Below, piece after piece: positions 1-5,358 of a stretch of DNA of 5,358 bases (position 1 is the stretch's first letter; the number at the start of each line of letters is the position of its first letter). The notes beneath the pieces are model-generated. The model saw only the letters and a list, made by a program, of their open reading frames with translations. It searched no databases and was not told the origin of the DNA. Source of the DNA: Cytophagales bacterium (GTDB lineage: Bacteria; Bacteroidota; Bacteroidia; Cytophagales; Cyclobacteriaceae); contig DPLR01000473.1 of NCBI GenBank assembly GCA_003541895.1, positions 1-5,358 on the forward strand. Reading direction: 5' to 3'. Made by a program: the position numbers and the translations under genes.

Positions 1-661
1 TGGCGTTTCTCTTTTTACGCGGTGCAAATTTGGTACGCTTTGCTACTTCTTCCAGAATTTCGCCTTTGGTAAAATAAAAATCGCCCTGATCTATTTTTGC
101 TTGCGCCACAAGTTTGCTCACTTGCTCTTCCAGTTGTTCGGCTTCCCTTTTCTTGGTTTCTATTTGAGCAAGTTTATCATCAATCTCAGCCTTCTGAAGA
201 TTTACGGTTTGAATTAAATTGTTGTTTTCGTTTTGATATTGATTCACTTTTTCTTGCAGCGCAGCAAGTTCGTTGGTTCTCATTTCAAGTTGTTCTTTCA
301 CTTTTTTCAAGGAAGCAGCGTACATGCTTCTTGAAGTGTTGGCGGTACTTAAACGATTTTCAAGGTTGATAATCTTTTTCTCGGTTTGCTTTACGTATTG
401 ATTGATCTCGCTCATGCTCTTTTTAAAATCTTCCACGGAAGTTCCTTCCACCATGCGTGTGCGTAAAACATGACGATTTTGGTCGATTGAATCAATCATC
501 GACCCAACATCTTGTAACGCTTTCGCAAACTTTGAGCTATTATCTAATTCAACTTTGAGCGAATCAACTTGTTGATGAAGTTGAGTCAATTTGGACGGTC
601 GATTACAAGCGCTTACAAAAAAAACTACAGACGTGGCAAATAAAAAATTCCTGTTTATCAT
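1..661 (-). CDS. Coiled-coil lipoprotein of unknown function, C-terminus cut by window edge
   Basis: This reading frame starts at the ATG complementary to 659-661 and stays open to base 1, giving 220 codons without a stop; the C-terminus lies outside the window. The N-terminus is a lipoprotein signal peptide: Asn/Arg near the start, a hydrophobic stretch (residues 6-16), then a lipobox VSAC with the lipidated Cys at residue 19. The mature protein from about residue 25 to 190 is rich in Lys, Glu, Gln and Leu with heptad-like spacing, so a long coiled coil is expected. After it comes a segment containing GDFYFTKGEILEEVAKR and a basic stretch (RKKR), which resembles the entry to a helical, possibly TPR-like, region (inference). 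It is probably an envelope lipoprotein anchored through its Cys. A Bacteroidota-type promoter lies directly upstream, and the gene is divergent from the nuclease gene. The function is not recognised; a structural or adhesin-like role would be a guess. Confidence 0.85.
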   Translation of the reverse strand, partial: MINRNFLFATSVVFFVSACNRPSKLTQLHQQVDSLKVELDNSSKFAKALQDVGSMIDSIDQNRHVLRTRMVEGTSVEDFKKSMSEINQYVKQTEKKIINLENRLSTANTSRSMYAASLKKVKEQLEMRTNELAALQEKVNQYQNENNNLIQTVNLQKAEIDDKLAQIETKKREAEQLEEQVSKLVAQAKIDQGDFYFTKGEILEEVAKRTKFAPRKKRNA

Positions 662-681
662 AAGATTTGATTTTCGTTTTG

Positions 682-710
682 CAAAGTTAAACGTGAGTGA
701 AGGCAACAAA
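682..710 (-). promoter_or_regulatory. Bacteroidota-type promoter of the lipoprotein gene
   Basis: Read on the minus strand, a TTTG -33 element (707-710) is followed after 17 bases by TAACTTTG (682-689), an exact match to the TAnnTTTG -7 consensus known for Bacteroidota primary sigma factors. The -7 box ends 20 bases before the ATG at 661, so the predicted leader is about a dozen bases. There is no Shine-Dalgarno sequence, as is usual in this phylum. This is the best promoter in the window. Confidence 0.7.
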
Positions 711-717
711 TTTTTTG

Positions 718-728
718 TGATCGGATCA
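718..728. repeat. Short dyad TGATC-G-GATCA upstream of the lipoprotein promoter
   Basis: Two perfect 5-base arms, TGATC and GATCA, flank a single central G. The dyad sits 7 bases upstream (in the minus-strand sense) of the -33 element of the lipoprotein promoter, a position where a regulator could bind. The arms are short enough to occur by chance, and no second copy was seen in the window. Confidence 0.25.
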
Positions 729-800
729 ACGAACTGAATTCTCGATAACTCATGCGAAAAAGAGGATGAATCAAACCGTAGGCCAATACTATCTTTTTTG

Positions 801-808
801 TATCCTTG
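801..808 (+). promoter_or_regulatory. Possible -7 box of the exonuclease/GIY-YIG gene
   Basis: TATCCTTG matches TAnnTTTG at five of six fixed positions and ends 20 bases before the GTG start at 829, the same spacing as in the well-supported lipoprotein promoter. No TTG or TTTG was found 17-23 bases upstream, so the -33 element is missing or degenerate. A start just downstream would leave a leader of about 14 bases. Confidence 0.3.
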
Positions 809-828
809 TAAATTGATATTCAGAAAAA

Positions 829-2199
829 GTGTACGCCATTGTTGATATCGAGACGACCGGAGGCTATGCTGCCCATCATCGAATTACAGAGATTGCCATT
901 TACCATCACGATGGGTTGAACATTACCGATCACTACCGCACGTTGATTAATCCCGGACGCAACATTCCTTATTTTATTACTGGCCTTACTGGGATCAATT
1001 ATGAAATGGTGAAGGAAGCTCCATCGTTTACTGATGTTGCTAAAGAAGTGCATGGCTGGTTGGATGGCCGGGTATTTGTAGCACACAACGCTCACTTCGA
1101 TTATAGCTTCTTGAAAAAGGAATTTGAAGATGTTGGCATTGCGTGGAACACAAAAAAACTTTGTACCGTACGGCTGGCCAGAAAAATTATTCCTGGTTTG
1201 CATTCGTATGGATTAGGAAGATTGGCCGAAAGCTTAGGAGTAAAAATTCAGGATCGACACAGGGCAGCAGGCGATGCGTTAGCGACCGCAAAAATTTTTG
1301 ATCTCTTAATCAAGCGAGATAATTCTGGTGTGATTGAAAAATCGCTGAAGCGAAATTCGGGCGAAACAATTCTTCCACCCAATTTGCCGAAGGAAGAATT
1401 TGAAAAACTTCCAGCCAAAGCAGGCGTTTATTATTTTTTAGATTCACACGGCCAGGTGATTTATGTAGGCAAAGCGGTCAACATAAAAAAAAGAATTGCT
1501 GGTCATTTTACAGGAGAAGCCCGCGAGTGGAATCGCTCGAACATTCGAAATGAAATTCATCACATCACCTATGAACTTACAGGCAACGAATTGGTGGCTC
1601 TCATTTTTGAATCGCAAGAAATTCGAAGGCTTTGGCCGAAGTACAACCTGGCGCAAAAAGCGAAAGTGGAAGAATGGGGAATTTATGATTACGAAGACCG
1701 CAACGGTTACTTGCGTTTTTGTGTGAACATCGTTACCAAAGGATCAATGCCATTGATTACGTTTAGCTCAAAAGGCGATGCGTGGAATTTCTGGTGGGAA
1801 AAAGTGAAAGAGTTTGATCTCTGCCCAAAACTCAGCGGACTTCAGTTGGCCAAAGGACTTTGCTTCAGTTTTCAGTCAGGCTCGTGCCATGGCGCTTGTC
1901 AAGGAATTGAATCCGTAAAAAAATATAACAAGCGCGCACAAAAAGCGGTAGATTCATTTTATCAGCAAAATGATTCGATGGCCATTATTGGAAGAGGACG
2001 GAGCGCCAATGAAAATTCACTCGTGCTTCTGGAAAACGGAAATTACCTCGGCTTCGGTTTCTTCGATAAGCAAGAAACAATAACTGATTTTGAGTCGGCA
2101 AAGAATTTTATAAAAGCAGGAAGAGACAATCGCACCGTTCAAAACCTGATCAATTCTTTTTTGGTAAACCCGAGAGGGTCAGATATACTCATTTTCTGA
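829..2199 (+). CDS. DEDDh exonuclease fused to UvrC/Cho-like GIY-YIG endonuclease
   Basis: This 456-residue protein joins two nuclease modules and probably acts in cytoplasmic DNA repair. Residues 1-165 are a DnaQ-like 3'-5' exonuclease with all DEDDh ligands: D6 and E8 (DIETTG), D91 (HNAHFD), H144 and D149 (HRAAGD). Residues 197-275 are a GIY-YIG domain like the N-terminal nuclease of UvrC and Cho. GVYYF and YVGK give Y201, Y212 and K215, followed by R222, E261 and N273 (PKYN), matching the catalytic set of UvrC. Residues 332-357 hold four cysteines (C-x12-C-x7-C-x3-C), closely matching the spacing reported to bind a [4Fe-4S] cluster in E. coli UvrC. The UvrC C-terminal nuclease and helix-hairpin-helix domains are absent, so it is Cho-like. 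The start is GTG; an in-frame stop at 814-816 excludes a longer start. This fusion is known in several bacterial phyla. The domain calls are firm; the biological role is inferred. Confidence 0.93.
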   Translation: MYAIVDIETTGGYAAHHRITEIAIYHHDGLNITDHYRTLINPGRNIPYFITGLTGINYEMVKEAPSFTDVAKEVHGWLDGRVFVAHNAHFDYSFLKKEFEDVGIAWNTKKLCTVRLARKIIPGLHSYGLGRLAESLGVKIQDRHRAAGDALATAKIFDLLIKRDNSGVIEKSLKRNSGETILPPNLPKEEFEKLPAKAGVYYFLDSHGQVIYVGKAVNIKKRIAGHFTGEAREWNRSNIRNEIHHITYELTGNELVALIFESQEIRRLWPKYNLAQKAKVEEWGIYDYEDRNGYLRFCVNIVTKGSMPLITFSSKGDAWNFWWEKVKEFDLCPKLSGLQLAKGLCFSFQSGSCHGACQGIESVKKYNKRAQKAVDSFYQQNDSMAIIGRGRSANENSLVLLENGNYLGFGFFDKQETITDFESAKNFIKAGRDNRTVQNLINSFLVNPRGSDILIF

Positions 2200-2217
2200 T
2201 TTTTATTCGAAGAAAAA
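2200..2217. repeat. AT-rich imperfect palindrome after the nuclease stop codon
   Basis: Directly after the TGA stop is an 18-base inverted repeat centred on TTCGAA with one mismatch (TTTTT-A-TTCGAA-G-AAAAA). An RNA hairpin here would be weak because the stem is almost all A-U and the central bases would have to form the loop. No U-tract follows. It could be a weak 3' end structure or simply an AT-rich spacer; it is not a convincing terminator. Confidence 0.25.
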
Positions 2218-2243
2218 GAATTCAAAACTTCATTTCTAATATT

Positions 2244-2251
2244 TATACTTG
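2244..2251 (+). promoter_or_regulatory. Possible -7 box of the moxR-family gene
   Basis: TATACTTG matches TAnnTTTG at five of six fixed positions and ends 21 bases before the ATG at 2273. No clear -33 element is seen 17-23 bases upstream. If it is real, transcription begins near 2258, which excludes translation from the in-frame TTG at 2249 and supports the ATG start. It would also make moxR a separate unit from the nuclease gene. Confidence 0.3.
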
Positions 2252-2272
2252 CGGTTTGAATTAACTTACACT

Positions 2273-3259
2273 ATGGCATTGGCAACAACAGAGCAGCACG
2301 AAGCGCACAAAGAAAAAATAAGGCAGGTTTACAAAGAAGTGGGTAAGGTAGTGGTCGGCCAGGAATACATGGTCAACCGTTTGTTGGTAGGGCTTTTTAC
2401 CAACGGACATATTTTGCTTGAAGGGGTTCCGGGCTTGGCAAAGACACTTACCATTAGCACGTTGGCAAAAGTGCTTCACTTAGATTTTCAACGCATTCAA
2501 TTTACACCCGATCTGCTGCCGGCCGATTTGATTGGCACAATGATCTACAATCAAAAAGAAGGAAAATTTGAAGTAAAAAAAGGACCGATCTTCGCCAATA
2601 TTATTTTGGCCGATGAGATCAACCGATCGCCCGCCAAAGTGCAGTCGGCATTGCTCGAGTCGATGCAAGAAAAACAAGTGACGATTGGCGAGACAACTTT
2701 CAAATTGGATAAACCATTTTTGGTGTTGGCTACTCAAAATCCGGTGGATCAGGAAGGAACCTATCCGTTGCCCGAAGCGCAAGTAGACCGCTTCATGATG
2801 AAGGTGTTTGTTGATTATCCAACCAAAGACGAAGAACTGGAAATCATGCGCAGGATTTCAAACATGCAGTTCTCTCTTGAAGTAAACCCGCTTCTTACCA
2901 AAGAAGACATCTTTGCTATACGCGATGGTGTGAACAAAGTGAAAATATCTGAATCTCTAGAGCGATATATTATTGAGTTGGTCACTGCAACAAGGAAGCC
3001 CAAAGAATACAAGCTTGATAAAGAGGCACAGTACATTCAGTTCGGGGCATCGCCAAGAGCAAGTATCAATCTTAATTTATCAGCGAAGGCAATTGCTTAC
3101 ATGGATGGCCGCGATTACGTGCTGCCCGAAGATATTAAAGAAGTTGCACTAGATGTAATGAACCACCGCATCTTGCTGAATTATGAAGCCGAAGCCGATA
3201 ACGTGAAAACCGCAGAGATCATTAAGACTTTATTGAGTAAAGTTCCGATTAGCAAGTAA
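2273..3259 (+). CDS. MoxR-family AAA+ ATPase
   Basis: This 328-residue protein has the usual MoxR length and a full AAA+ core. Walker A is GVPGLAKT (residues 51-58). Walker B is ILADEINR with D114 and E115, followed by the MoxR-typical SALLESMQE. Sensor 1 is ATQNP (N156), the probable arginine finger is R173 in QVDRF, and sensor 2 is GASPRAS (R262). MoxR proteins act as ATP-driven chaperones that mature or insert partners, usually VWA-domain proteins, in the cytoplasm. The ATG at 2273 is preferred over the in-frame TTG at 2249, because family members begin near this point and the TTG overlaps a candidate -7 box. Unusually, no DUF58 or VWA (Bat) gene follows; the next gene encodes a small anchored protein 40 bases downstream. 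The substrate is therefore unknown. The family call is very secure, the role is not. Confidence 0.95.
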   Translation: MALATTEQHEAHKEKIRQVYKEVGKVVVGQEYMVNRLLVGLFTNGHILLEGVPGLAKTLTISTLAKVLHLDFQRIQFTPDLLPADLIGTMIYNQKEGKFEVKKGPIFANIILADEINRSPAKVQSALLESMQEKQVTIGETTFKLDKPFLVLATQNPVDQEGTYPLPEAQVDRFMMKVFVDYPTKDEELEIMRRISNMQFSLEVNPLLTKEDIFAIRDGVNKVKISESLERYIIELVTATRKPKEYKLDKEAQYIQFGASPRASINLNLSAKAIAYMDGRDYVLPEDIKEVALDVMNHRILLNYEAEADNVKTAEIIKTLLSKVPISK

Positions 3260-3298
3260 GAAGCAAAGCATGAGATTTTGGCGTTAGCAAACTTGCTA
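3250..3298 (+). repeat. Repeated TAGCAA and complementary CTTGCTA, possible alternative hairpins before a start codon
   Basis: TAGCAAG (3250-3256, overlapping the end of the moxR-family gene) and TAGCAA (3285-3290) are both complementary to CTTGCTA/TTGCTA at 3292-3298, which ends one base before the ATG at 3300. The near pair could form a 5-bp stem with a 4-base loop; the far pair could form 7 bp. The two would be mutually exclusive and either would occlude the initiation region of the next gene. No T-tract follows, so it is not a terminator. Both stems are short and the idea is untested. Confidence 0.35.
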
Positions 3299-3299
3299 G

Positions 3300-3698
3300 A
3301 TGAAAAAAGTTATTTCCTTCTTTCAAGCCAATTGGATTATAATAATTCCTGTACTGATTATTGGGCTAATAGCTTACGTACATCTTTCGCCTGATAAGCC
3401 AGAAAAACCTTGTTTATCCACTAGTTATATTGTTGCTGAAGTAGCTTACCCTCGCCAAAAATATTCGGGCAAAGTTATGTTTAAGTACAAGTGTGTTTAT
3501 AAACAGAAAGAATTAAATCAGAGCATCACACTTCATTACACCAGTCTTCCCCCCGAAAACTTCGATAGATTTTACGTTCGGGTTTGCGTCAAAGATTCTA
3601 CTGACATCTCCTTTCAAATGGTAACCGATTCAATCCCAGTAAAACCTTGGCATAGATTGGGCGTAGAGTATCCTGAGGATAGTGTTAAATTAAAATAA
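3300..3698 (+). CDS. Small membrane-anchored protein of unknown function
   Basis: This 132-residue protein is not recognised. It starts with MKK and has one strong hydrophobic helix at about residues 10-29, with positive charge only on the N-terminal side. That predicts a single-pass anchor with the C-terminal 100 residues outside the cytoplasm. There is no lipobox or clear cleavage site. The outer part has alternating hydrophobic and aromatic residues (Tyr, Phe, Val) suggesting beta strands, three cysteines (C38, C65, C96), and a tail with WHRLGVEYPED. Small anchored proteins of this general build are common in Bacteroidota genomes and mostly unnamed. It lies 40 bases after the moxR-family stop on the same strand with no clear promoter of its own, so co-transcription is plausible. 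A functional link to the ATPase is inference only. Confidence 0.75.
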   Translation: MKKVISFFQANWIIIIPVLIIGLIAYVHLSPDKPEKPCLSTSYIVAEVAYPRQKYSGKVMFKYKCVYKQKELNQSITLHYTSLPPENFDRFYVRVCVKDSTDISFQMVTDSIPVKPWHRLGVEYPEDSVKLK

Positions 3699-3843
3699 CT
3701 TTTAAGTTAGTCAAACAAGTGATCGGTACTAGCGAAATGTACTAAAGCAGTGCAGGTATGGTAAATGGAATTGAGTTAGTAAAGAAAAAAGCCCCAAGTG
3801 ATTCGATTGAAGGTTGAGAGGATAACGCTCGATCAAAATATTT
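3699..3843. other. Convergent intergenic gap without a convincing terminator
   Basis: This 145-base gap separates two converging genes, so terminators for both would be expected. Read on the minus strand, GGGGC followed by six T residues (within 3784-3795) looks like the 3' half of an intrinsic terminator, but no complementary GCCCC arm lies upstream of it. On the plus side, TAACT and AGTTA (3696-3709) could make a five-pair AU-rich hairpin overlapping the stop codon, again with no T-tract. No small gene or RNA was recognised. Confidence 0.4.
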
Positions 3844-5277
3844 TCAATTTCGATGGTCAAACACATCAAGTTTAGCCACGGCATTGTCAGAGTTAACGTT
3901 CAATTTTCTCTTGAGATCTTTAATCTCTGCTTCCAGTTCAGCGCGTTGTCTATTCATTTCTTCCTGTGTTGCTTGTAATTCTTCGGTGCTTTGTCTGAGC
4001 TCTTCTTCTTGCATAGAAAGATGTTCGGCCTTGGCCTTTGACTCGGTCAATAGCTTTTTTGTTTTAAGCGATGATTGCTGGTTTGAGATGAATGCCGCAA
4101 TAGTTTCAGCCATCTTTTCAACAAAAGCAATCTGCTCTTCTTTAAAGAATTGAAAAGAAGCAATTTCAATAACGCCACTAATTTCATTTCTGTGTTTCAA
4201 CGGCACGATTAAAATGTTGCGCGGTGTTGCTTCACCTAAACCGGAAGTTATCTTAACATAGTCTTTTGGAATTTCTTTCAGGAATATGGTTTCTCGCTCT
4301 TTGGCACATTGTGCTATAAGGCCATCGCTCAAATTCATTTTCATGCCTTCAAATCTCTTCTTTCCATAGGCGTAAGTAGAGATTCGCTCAAAACATTGTT
4401 CTTCATCGTTGATCACGTACAAAGCCGCTTGATTAGCTTGAATATGTGTGACCAATGTCTTTAAAATTCGGTCGCCAAGTTGCCCAAGGTCTTCAGTGTT
4501 GTCTTTCAATAACTCATTGAACCGAGCTGTACCTTCGTTTGTCCAGTTGATTTTTGATTGGATGGCTTCTGCTTCACTTAGTTTTAATTGCATATTAACA
4601 AGGGCTTTGGCAAGCACATCGCTTCCGAAACGGGCGTCATAGGTTGCTTTTAATTCTCCGCTTCCTAATTTTTCAGCGAAAGATGTAGCGATTTGTATGC
4701 GTTCGAGAAAATGATTGATCGCAATTTTAGTTTGGCCAATTTCTTCCTGACTTTTCACCGTTAATGCCGGAGGGAAAGTTCCAGCCGCAAGTTGCGTCAT
4801 GGTTGTTCTGATTTCTTTGATCACAGTGGTGAGGGCGTTAGAATACGTAATGGCAAGAATCAACGCGATCATAAATTGAATAACAAAAATAGACACGAGC
4901 CAAATTCGAGCGTATGCAATTTTCTCGCTTGTAATTTCGTACACCTGCTTTTGAATGGCATCAATGGCTAATCGAACTTCATGTAACTTAGCGAAGAGCA
5001 ATCCTTTTTTTCCATCCTTGTCGGTTAGGCCGATTTCTTTCTCAATCTCAACAACTTGGTTAAATTCGGTTTGGTAGTTGCCAAGCAGTGTGATGAGCTC
5101 AGCATTTTTTTGTTTCGCTAGCTCATCAGCAAAGGCGGCTATCGAACTGTTAAACTCGTTTTGGTATTTTAAATCTTTGCGCAAGAAAAAATCTTTCTCA
5201 TGTCTTCTTAGGGTGAGCATGGCCACGCGATCATATTTCTGATTTGAAGTTTCAATTTTGTGGATGGCACTGCGCAA
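3844..5277 (-). CDS. Membrane HAMP-GAF sensor-like protein without output domain, N-terminus probably incomplete
   Basis: From a TTG at 5277 this gives 477 residues; the next in-frame ATG is at 5220. Residues 1-120 are helical and charged, like the distal part of a four-helix extracytoplasmic sensor. Residues 124-147 form one membrane helix (IWLVSIFVIQFMIALILAI), followed by a HAMP-like linker (about 148-200) and further helical signalling segment to about 255. Residues 262-400 resemble a GAF domain (ALYVIND, ILIVPLKHRNEISGVIEIA). Residues 405-460 form a Gln/Glu-rich coiled coil (EEELRQSTEELQATQEE) of the kind that usually precedes a PAS or kinase domain. The protein ends soon after it, with no histidine kinase, GGDEF, methyl-accepting or receiver domain. 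No first membrane helix is present in this frame, and open protein-like sequence continues upstream to 5352, so neither candidate start looks natural. It may bind a ligand and signal through partners, or be a damaged gene. Confidence 0.8.
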   Translation of the reverse strand: MRSAIHKIETSNQKYDRVAMLTLRRHEKDFFLRKDLKYQNEFNSSIAAFADELAKQKNAELITLLGNYQTEFNQVVEIEKEIGLTDKDGKKGLLFAKLHEVRLAIDAIQKQVYEITSEKIAYARIWLVSIFVIQFMIALILAITYSNALTTVIKEIRTTMTQLAAGTFPPALTVKSQEEIGQTKIAINHFLERIQIATSFAEKLGSGELKATYDARFGSDVLAKALVNMQLKLSEAEAIQSKINWTNEGTARFNELLKDNTEDLGQLGDRILKTLVTHIQANQAALYVINDEEQCFERISTYAYGKKRFEGMKMNLSDGLIAQCAKERETIFLKEIPKDYVKITSGLGEATPRNILIVPLKHRNEISGVIEIASFQFFKEEQIAFVEKMAETIAAFISNQQSSLKTKKLLTESKAKAEHLSMQEEELRQSTEELQATQEEMNRQRAELEAEIKDLKRKLNVNSDNAVAKLDVFDHRN

Positions 5278-5358
5278 TGAGCCTTCGAGTCCATAATCTT
5301 TAAACCCTCGTTTTTTAAGGAGACTTTTGGTTGCTTCAAAATTGCTGCTTATCTAGGA
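5278..5358 (-). pseudogene. Upstream coding remnant of the HAMP-GAF gene, in-frame stop or frameshift at the right edge
   Basis: The frame of the HAMP-GAF gene continues upstream of the TTG with sensible protein sequence (NFEATKSLLKKRGFKDYG, then LEG) before reaching a TAG at 5353-5355. Extracytoplasmic helical sensor domains often carry a similar KRG...GLEG..R.AIH pattern, so these codons probably belong to the gene. One base off, the other frame reads LDKQQF open to the window edge and joins smoothly at FEATKS if one T is dropped from the four-T run (plus-strand A-run 5338-5341). Thus there is either a true one-base frameshift, a sequencing or assembly error, or a nonsense mutation. Only 18 bases upstream of the A-run are visible, so the cause cannot be decided here. 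Confidence 0.5.

Noticed and set aside
97..369. Open frame of 90 codons on the plus strand
   Set aside because: It lies antisense inside the lipoprotein gene, which has a signal peptide and heptad pattern; the plus-strand translation has no recognisable features and no promoter.
820..1203. Open frame of 127 codons on the minus strand
   Set aside because: It is antisense to the exonuclease domain, whose catalytic motifs are unmistakable; shadow frame.
2249..2272. Upstream TTG start for the moxR-family gene adding eight residues
   Set aside because: The extra residues are not part of the usual MoxR N-terminus and the TTG falls inside a candidate -7 box; the ATG at 2273 is better.
3270..3287. 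Six-codon open frame (ATG to TAG) between the moxR-family and small anchored genes
   Set aside because: Too short to support as a gene or leader peptide; no regulatory codon pattern or terminator follows.
3696..3709. TAACT/AGTTA hairpin overlapping the stop of the small anchored gene
   Set aside because: Five AU-rich pairs and no following T-tract; likely chance.
3784..3795. GGGGC plus T-run on the minus strand, like an intrinsic terminator for the HAMP-GAF gene
   Set aside because: No complementary arm is present upstream, so no stable stem can form; only a tail-like sequence remains.
3884..4642. Two Ser/Leu-rich plus-strand open frames (3884-4153 and 4448-4642)
   Set aside because: Both are antisense to the coiled-coil and helical parts of the HAMP-GAF gene; their composition is what reversed Glu/Lys-rich coding sequence produces.

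Overview
The window most likely comes from a member of the Bacteroidota, possibly a Cytophagales-type organism. The evidence is a moderately AT-rich sequence, gene starts without a Shine-Dalgarno sequence, -7 boxes of the Bacteroidota type (TAnnTTTG), and typical proteins: a lipobox coiled-coil protein, a MoxR ATPase, and a HAMP-GAF protein ending in a Gln/Glu-rich coiled coil. The genus cannot be determined from the sequence.

Layout. Positions 1-661 (minus) hold the N-terminal 220 codons of a coiled-coil lipoprotein that runs off the left edge. A 167-base divergent gap (662-828) carries its well-formed promoter and a weaker one for the next gene. Positions 829-2199 (plus) encode a two-nuclease protein: a DnaQ-like DEDDh exonuclease fused to a UvrC/Cho-like GIY-YIG endonuclease with a four-cysteine cluster. 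Positions 2273-3259 (plus) encode a MoxR-family AAA+ ATPase. Positions 3300-3698 (plus) encode a small membrane-anchored protein of unknown function. After a 145-base convergent gap, 3844-5277 (minus) encodes a membrane sensor-like protein (helical bundle, membrane helix, HAMP, GAF, coiled coil) with no catalytic output domain. Its reading frame stays open and protein-like to 5352 and then meets a stop, so its N-terminus looks broken or frameshifted near the right edge.

How the genes fit together. There is no evident common pathway. The exonuclease/GIY-YIG protein points to DNA repair. MoxR is a chaperone-like ATPase that normally sits beside DUF58 and von Willebrand A (Bat) genes; here the next gene is instead the small anchored protein, a possible but unproven partner. 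The lipoprotein and the HAMP-GAF protein are envelope proteins on the opposite strand.

I found no rRNA, tRNA, CRISPR array, insertion sequence or convincing intrinsic terminator, and no gene-free stretch longer than 300 bases. I do not see a clearly new biological system. The points most worth a second look are the bifunctional nuclease with all catalytic residues intact, the orphan moxR with its downstream partner, the output-less sensor with a probable disruption, and a shared promoter geometry upstream of three genes.
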